Below are positions 60,924 through 64,000 of a DNA stretch of 64,000 bases, in pieces; position 1 is the first letter of the stretch, and every line of letters begins with the position of its first letter. The notes beneath the pieces are model-generated. The model had not been told where the DNA came from. It saw nothing but the letters and a program-made list of their open reading frames with translations, and searched no databases. Location: NCBI RefSeq assembly GCF_003985125.1, contig NZ_ML133568.1, positions 124,001-188,000 of the forward strand, written 5' to 3'. A program made the position numbers and the translations under genes. The stretch is from Rhizobium phaseoli. GTDB lineage: Bacteria > Pseudomonadota > Alphaproteobacteria > Rhizobiales > Rhizobiaceae.

Positions 60924-62123
60924 TCAGTCGAAAAAGCCCGCATCCTCTTCCCTGAGATACTTCCTTGCCCCTTCCGCGTCGATGTCGAGGCCCAGCCCCG
61001 GCGCCTCCAGCAGGTCCACCATGCTGTCCTTCACGATCTGCGGCGGCAAGCCGATTATGAGATCCTCCCACCAGGGGTCGGAGGCGGTCGGATATTCGAA
61101 GGCGATGTAATTTGCCGGCAAGGTGGCGCAGACATTGATCAAGGCGCCGAGGCCCAGCACGCCGTTAGCGACGCCATGCGGCGCCATCAGGATCGAGTGC
61201 ATGTAGGCGTGCTCGGCGATCCATTTAAGCTCCGCGATGCCGCCAACATCGGCCGGATCGGGGCCGATGACGCGGACCGCCTGCGTCTCGATCAGTTCCT
61301 TGAAATTGTGCCGTAGATAGATCTGCTCACCCGTGTGGATTGGCGTCGAGGTGGAGGTTGTCAGTTCCCGATAGGCCTGCGGATTGACCCAGGGCACGTA
61401 ATCGCCCGTCAGCATGTCCTCGAGCCACATCAGATTGTACTTTTCCACCGCGCGGGCGAACCTGATCGCATCCGGCAGCATCCAGCCCGGGCCGCAGTCG
61501 AGCGCCAGGCCGACCTTGTCGCCCAGCACTTCCTTCATCGCGGCCACGCAGTCGAGCATGTGATTGAAACCGCGCTCGCTGATCACGCCCTGATCCATGG
61601 CGCCGTGATAGCCGGCCTTCTTCTGCGTCACGCCGTAGTGGAAACCCTCGACGGCATCCTTCATGTTGGAGTGGAACGAGATTCCTTGCTTGATCATGAA
61701 GAAGTTCTGCGGCTGCTCCATCATCCATTTGACATCAGCGGCGTAATCCTCCGGCCGCTCGCCCGTGCGTATCTGGCGGATCGAGCCGTTGTAGACGCGC
61801 ACCTTGTCCCGCACCTTGCCGCCGAGCAGTTTATAGGCCGGCACGCCGGCGGCCTTGCCGGCAATATCCCACAGCGCATGCTCGATCGCGCTCACCGCCG
61901 CGCCATACGGCTTGAAAGAGCCGCGTTGGCGGATCTTCAGCATCACTCGTTCGACGTCGGTCGGGTCCTCGCCGACTAGCGCCTCGCGGAAATGCAGAAC
62001 CCAGGGCTTGAGATAGGCCTTGGTGAATTCGACTTCGCCCAAGCCATAGAGGCCCTCGTCCGTGACGATGCGAATGATCGGATGTTTGCCGATAACGGCG
62101 CAGCGCAGATCGGTGATCTTCAT
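60924..62123 (-). CDS. enolase-superfamily (mandelate racemase/MLE) dehydratase-like enzyme
   Basis: A 399-residue enzyme. The N-terminal capping domain is followed by a barrel with candidate metal ligands D in GLALDCGPGW, E in MWLEDML and E in IHTGEQIY; the candidate second-side base is the histidine in MAPHGVANG. Such proteins dehydrate sugar acids such as galactonate or mannonate. The frame is open upstream, but ATG 62123 (MKITDLRCAVIGKHPIIRI) fits the family. It is third in a minus-strand run of three related genes, 17 bp after the previous one. The substrate is not assigned. Confidence 0.88.
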   Translation of the reverse strand: MKITDLRCAVIGKHPIIRIVTDEGLYGLGEVEFTKAYLKPWVLHFREALVGEDPTDVERVMLKIRQRGSFKPYGAAVSAIEHALWDIAGKAAGVPAYKLLGGKVRDKVRVYNGSIRQIRTGERPEDYAADVKWMMEQPQNFFMIKQGISFHSNMKDAVEGFHYGVTQKKAGYHGAMDQGVISERGFNHMLDCVAAMKEVLGDKVGLALDCGPGWMLPDAIRFARAVEKYNLMWLEDMLTGDYVPWVNPQAYRELTTSTSTPIHTGEQIYLRHNFKELIETQAVRVIGPDPADVGGIAELKWIAEHAYMHSILMAPHGVANGVLGLGALINVCATLPANYIAFEYPTASDPWWEDLIIGLPPQIVKDSMVDLLEAPGLGLDIDAEGARKYLREEDAGFFD

Positions 62124-62140
62124 CTTCGGCCCTTTTCGCC

Positions 62141-63502
62141 TCAGCTCCAGGTGCGATCCCAGGAGTATTCGTCGTCCCAGTGATCCGTCGGCTGCCAAAT
62201 ACCGGTGACACCCGGCTGCAGATGCTGCGAAATCACCTCATCGACGACGTCGTCAATTCCCAAGCCCGGCTTGTCCGGGACAGTGATGAAGCCGTCCTTG
62301 ACCAGCGGCTTGGGAAGGCCGGTAACGATATCGTCCCACCAGTCGACATCGGCGGAGTGGTATTCGAGCGCCATGAAATTTTCGGTCGCCGTCGCGACAT
62401 GTGCGGCGGCCATTGCGGCGATCGGGCTTTCCGCCATGTGGATGGCCATGGCGACACCATGGTCCTGCGCCATATCGCCGATCTTCTTGGTCTCGAGGAT
62501 GCCCCCACTGGTGAGCAGGTCCGGGTGGATGACGGAGACGCCGCCGCTCTTGAGCAAAGGCTCGAAGCCCTCCTTGAGGTATATGTCCTCGCCGGTGCAG
62601 ATCGGCACCGTGGTGGAGTCCTGCAGTTGTCGGTACTGCTCGGTATACTGCCACGGGATCACATCCTCGAGCCAGGCCGGCACATATTTTTCGATGCGCC
62701 TGGCAAGGCGAATGCCGTTCTGCATCGAGATATGGCCGATATGGTCGATCGCCAGCGGCACATCCATGCCGATGACCCCACGGACCTCGGCGATGTATTG
62801 CTCGAGCAGATCGAGGCCCTTGTCCGAAAAGTGCAGGCCCGTGAACGGGTGCGGGACGTTATGCAGATCGTACGAAGCGTTGCGGATACGCCGCTCTTCT
62901 ATGGTCTTCAGCGGCCCTCGAACGGGACTGTTTCGATACCCTTCTAGTGAACCGGCAGGAAAGACGACCGCACCTGGGACATCAGCGATCTGCATCAGAC
63001 CCAGATCCATCTTGAGGAAGGTGAAGCCGAGCTCCATGCGCTGCTTGAGGCGCCTTCCCGTTGCGGTACCGCTCGCCACAGCGGCATCGGTATCGCAATA
63101 GACGCGCACTTTCTCCCGAAAACGGCCGCCAAGCATCTGGTAGATGGGGACGCCATAAGCTTTTCCGGCAAGATCCCACAAGGCGATTTCAACCGCCGAT
63201 ACGCCGCCACCTTGCCGGCCGTGGCCACCGAACTGCTTGATCCGGCGAAAGAGGCGGTCGATGTCGCAAGGACTTTCGCCAAGCAATCGGCTCTTCAGCA
63301 TCAGCGCGTAGGTGGCACTGGCGCCGTCGCGCACCTCGCCCAGCCCGACGATGCCCTGGTTCGTGTAAATCTTGAGCAGCACCGAGGCGAACGGCGCTCC
63401 GGTAATTTCGGCTACCCGCATGTCGGTGATGCGAAGGTCTGACGGTTTGGAATGCGTGTTCACCCGATTGAGAGCCTCGTCGGCTGAATATGCCTCTGGC
63501 AT
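62141..63502 (-). CDS. enolase-superfamily dehydratase-like enzyme, longer type
   Basis: A 453-residue enzyme with an N-terminal extension of about 30 residues (start [16 protein letters not shown]-type site upstream of ATG 63502). Features: [10 protein letters not shown] in the cap domain, FLKMDLGL with the KxD motif, metal ligands D in [11 protein letters not shown] in WLEDVIPW and E in CTGEDIYL, and histidine in MAIHMAES. The barrel ends with the usual glycine-rich segment KPGLGIDD. An insertion near residues 180-235 ([18 protein letters not shown]) makes it longer than its neighbours. It probably acts on a different sugar acid of the same pathway. Confidence 0.88.
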   Translation of the reverse strand: MPEAYSADEALNRVNTHSKPSDLRITDMRVAEITGAPFASVLLKIYTNQGIVGLGEVRDGASATYALMLKSRLLGESPCDIDRLFRRIKQFGGHGRQGGGVSAVEIALWDLAGKAYGVPIYQMLGGRFREKVRVYCDTDAAVASGTATGRRLKQRMELGFTFLKMDLGLMQIADVPGAVVFPAGSLEGYRNSPVRGPLKTIEERRIRNASYDLHNVPHPFTGLHFSDKGLDLLEQYIAEVRGVIGMDVPLAIDHIGHISMQNGIRLARRIEKYVPAWLEDVIPWQYTEQYRQLQDSTTVPICTGEDIYLKEGFEPLLKSGGVSVIHPDLLTSGGILETKKIGDMAQDHGVAMAIHMAESPIAAMAAAHVATATENFMALEYHSADVDWWDDIVTGLPKPLVKDGFITVPDKPGLGIDDVVDEVISQHLQPGVTGIWQPTDHWDDEYSWDRTWS

Positions 63503-63565
63503 GACTTTTCCTCGTTCTGGTGGGAGCCCGTCACCGTGCACGCTGGGGCGGCCGAGCGGTGTTGG

Positions 63566-64000
63566 CTAGTCGAGTTCTATCTCATGGTCTTGAAGGTATT
63601 CGCGGTTCATCTCAACGCCGAGACCAGGCTTTGCTGTCAGCTTGAGGCTGCCGTTCGAAACATCGAGTGGTCTGTCGATGAGGTGATCGTATTTGCCGAG
63701 GTTCCATTCCGACGTTTCGAGTTTGTAGAAATTGGGAACGGTCATCATCACCTGCGCACCCGCAACCACGTTGATCGGGCCTGCGGCGTCATGCGGCGAG
63801 ACCGGAATATAGTAGGCTTCACAGAGGGCAGAAATCTTCTTGAGTTCGGTAATGCCGCCGGTCCAGGTGACATCGGGCATGATGTAGTCGGCGAGCCTGT
63901 TTTCGAGCACCGGCACGAAATCCCACTTGGTGTGGCCGCGCTCACCCCACGAGATCGGTGCGTTGACCTTCTCGCGGACTTGTCTCAGAGCATTTAGGCT
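63566..64000 (-). CDS. enolase-superfamily enzyme, N-terminus beyond window edge
   Basis: C-terminal 144 residues of a third mandelate racemase/MLE-type protein; the frame is open through base 64000. Visible features are APISWGERGHTKWDF, DYIMPDVTWTGGITELKKI, PVSPHDAAGPINVVAGAQ with the barrel-end histidine, and the terminal KPGLGVEMN. The SPHDAAGP segment resembles galactonate dehydratase-type enzymes. First of three in the run, 63 bp before the next gene. Confidence 0.88.
   Translation of the reverse strand, partial: SLNALRQVREKVNAPISWGERGHTKWDFVPVLENRLADYIMPDVTWTGGITELKKISALCEAYYIPVSPHDAAGPINVVAGAQVMMTVPNFYKLETSEWNLGKYDHLIDRPLDVSNGSLKLTAKPGLGVEMNREYLQDHEIELD

Noticed and set aside
1..64000. 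Insertion sequences, tRNA or rRNA genes, CRISPR arrays, phage integration sites
   Set aside because: No transposase or integrase gene, cloverleaf with conserved TTCGAAT-type loop, or regularly spaced repeat was recognised anywhere in the window.

Overview
The window is GC-rich and gene-dense, with alphaproteobacterial codon use and gene content. The mix of a quinate/protocatechuate block, several ABC importers, class III cyclases fused to TPR or ATPase modules, and a YcaO-TfuA pair points to Rhizobium or a close relative (R. leguminosarum/etli group), possibly a large plasmid or chromid. The genus is an inference; there is no rRNA or tRNA to anchor it. No insertion sequence, CRISPR array, tRNA or origin was recognised.

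Left block (1-13.9 kb), hydroaromatic acid catabolism. A long minus-strand run starts at a good promoter near 7.39 kb. It encodes a polar-amino-acid-type ABC importer, a Gfo/Idh/MocA dehydrogenase, type II dehydroquinate dehydratase, a 3-dehydroshikimate dehydratase fusion and an SDR enzyme cut by the window edge. A divergent TetR regulator faces it across a control region with six ATGTTC hexamers. An MFS carrier, a GNAT enzyme and pcaIJF follow. pcaR diverges from pcaI over a strong inverted repeat. Together these would take quinate or shikimate to protocatechuate and finish the beta-ketoadipate pathway; the ring-cleavage genes are not in the window.

Arabinoside block (14-22.6 kb). An unusual ArsR-type regulator with a large C-terminal domain precedes a GH51 arabinofuranosidase and a five-gene peptide-type (Dpp/Opp-like) ABC importer. 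A shared 13-bp motif links regulator and enzyme.

Middle block (22.7-45.7 kb). It holds an ankyrin-YHS pair, a cyclase-TolB-TPR protein, an organosulfur-scavenging cluster (ssuD, two SfnB-like dehydrogenases, an NtaA/SnaA-type monooxygenase) divergent from an importer lacking an ATPase, an ArsR-SRPBCC pair with a perfect 34-bp palindrome on its start codon, a second cyclase-TPR protein, a triple-PAS histidine kinase with a FixJ-type regulator, a secreted alpha/beta hydrolase, a PNPOx-like protein, a small P-loop kinase and a three-domain adenylation-carrier-acyltransferase protein.

YcaO-TfuA block (45.8-52.9 kb). A 999-residue cyclase-ATPase protein is followed with minimal spacing by YcaO and TfuA, then a leaderless M4-like zinc peptidase and two unrecognised small genes with AT-richer composition. 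YcaO-TfuA pairs are linked elsewhere to peptide thioamidation. The substrate here is unknown, and this is the best candidate for an undescribed system.

Right block (52.9-64 kb). It holds a GGDEF protein, an unknown membrane protein, a fragment of a DUF1778 antitoxin beside a 50-bp imperfect palindrome, a Prc-type periplasmic protease, a VapBC module, a divergent EF-G paralogue, a small hypothetical gene, and three consecutive enolase-superfamily sugar-acid dehydratase-like genes, the last cut by the window edge.
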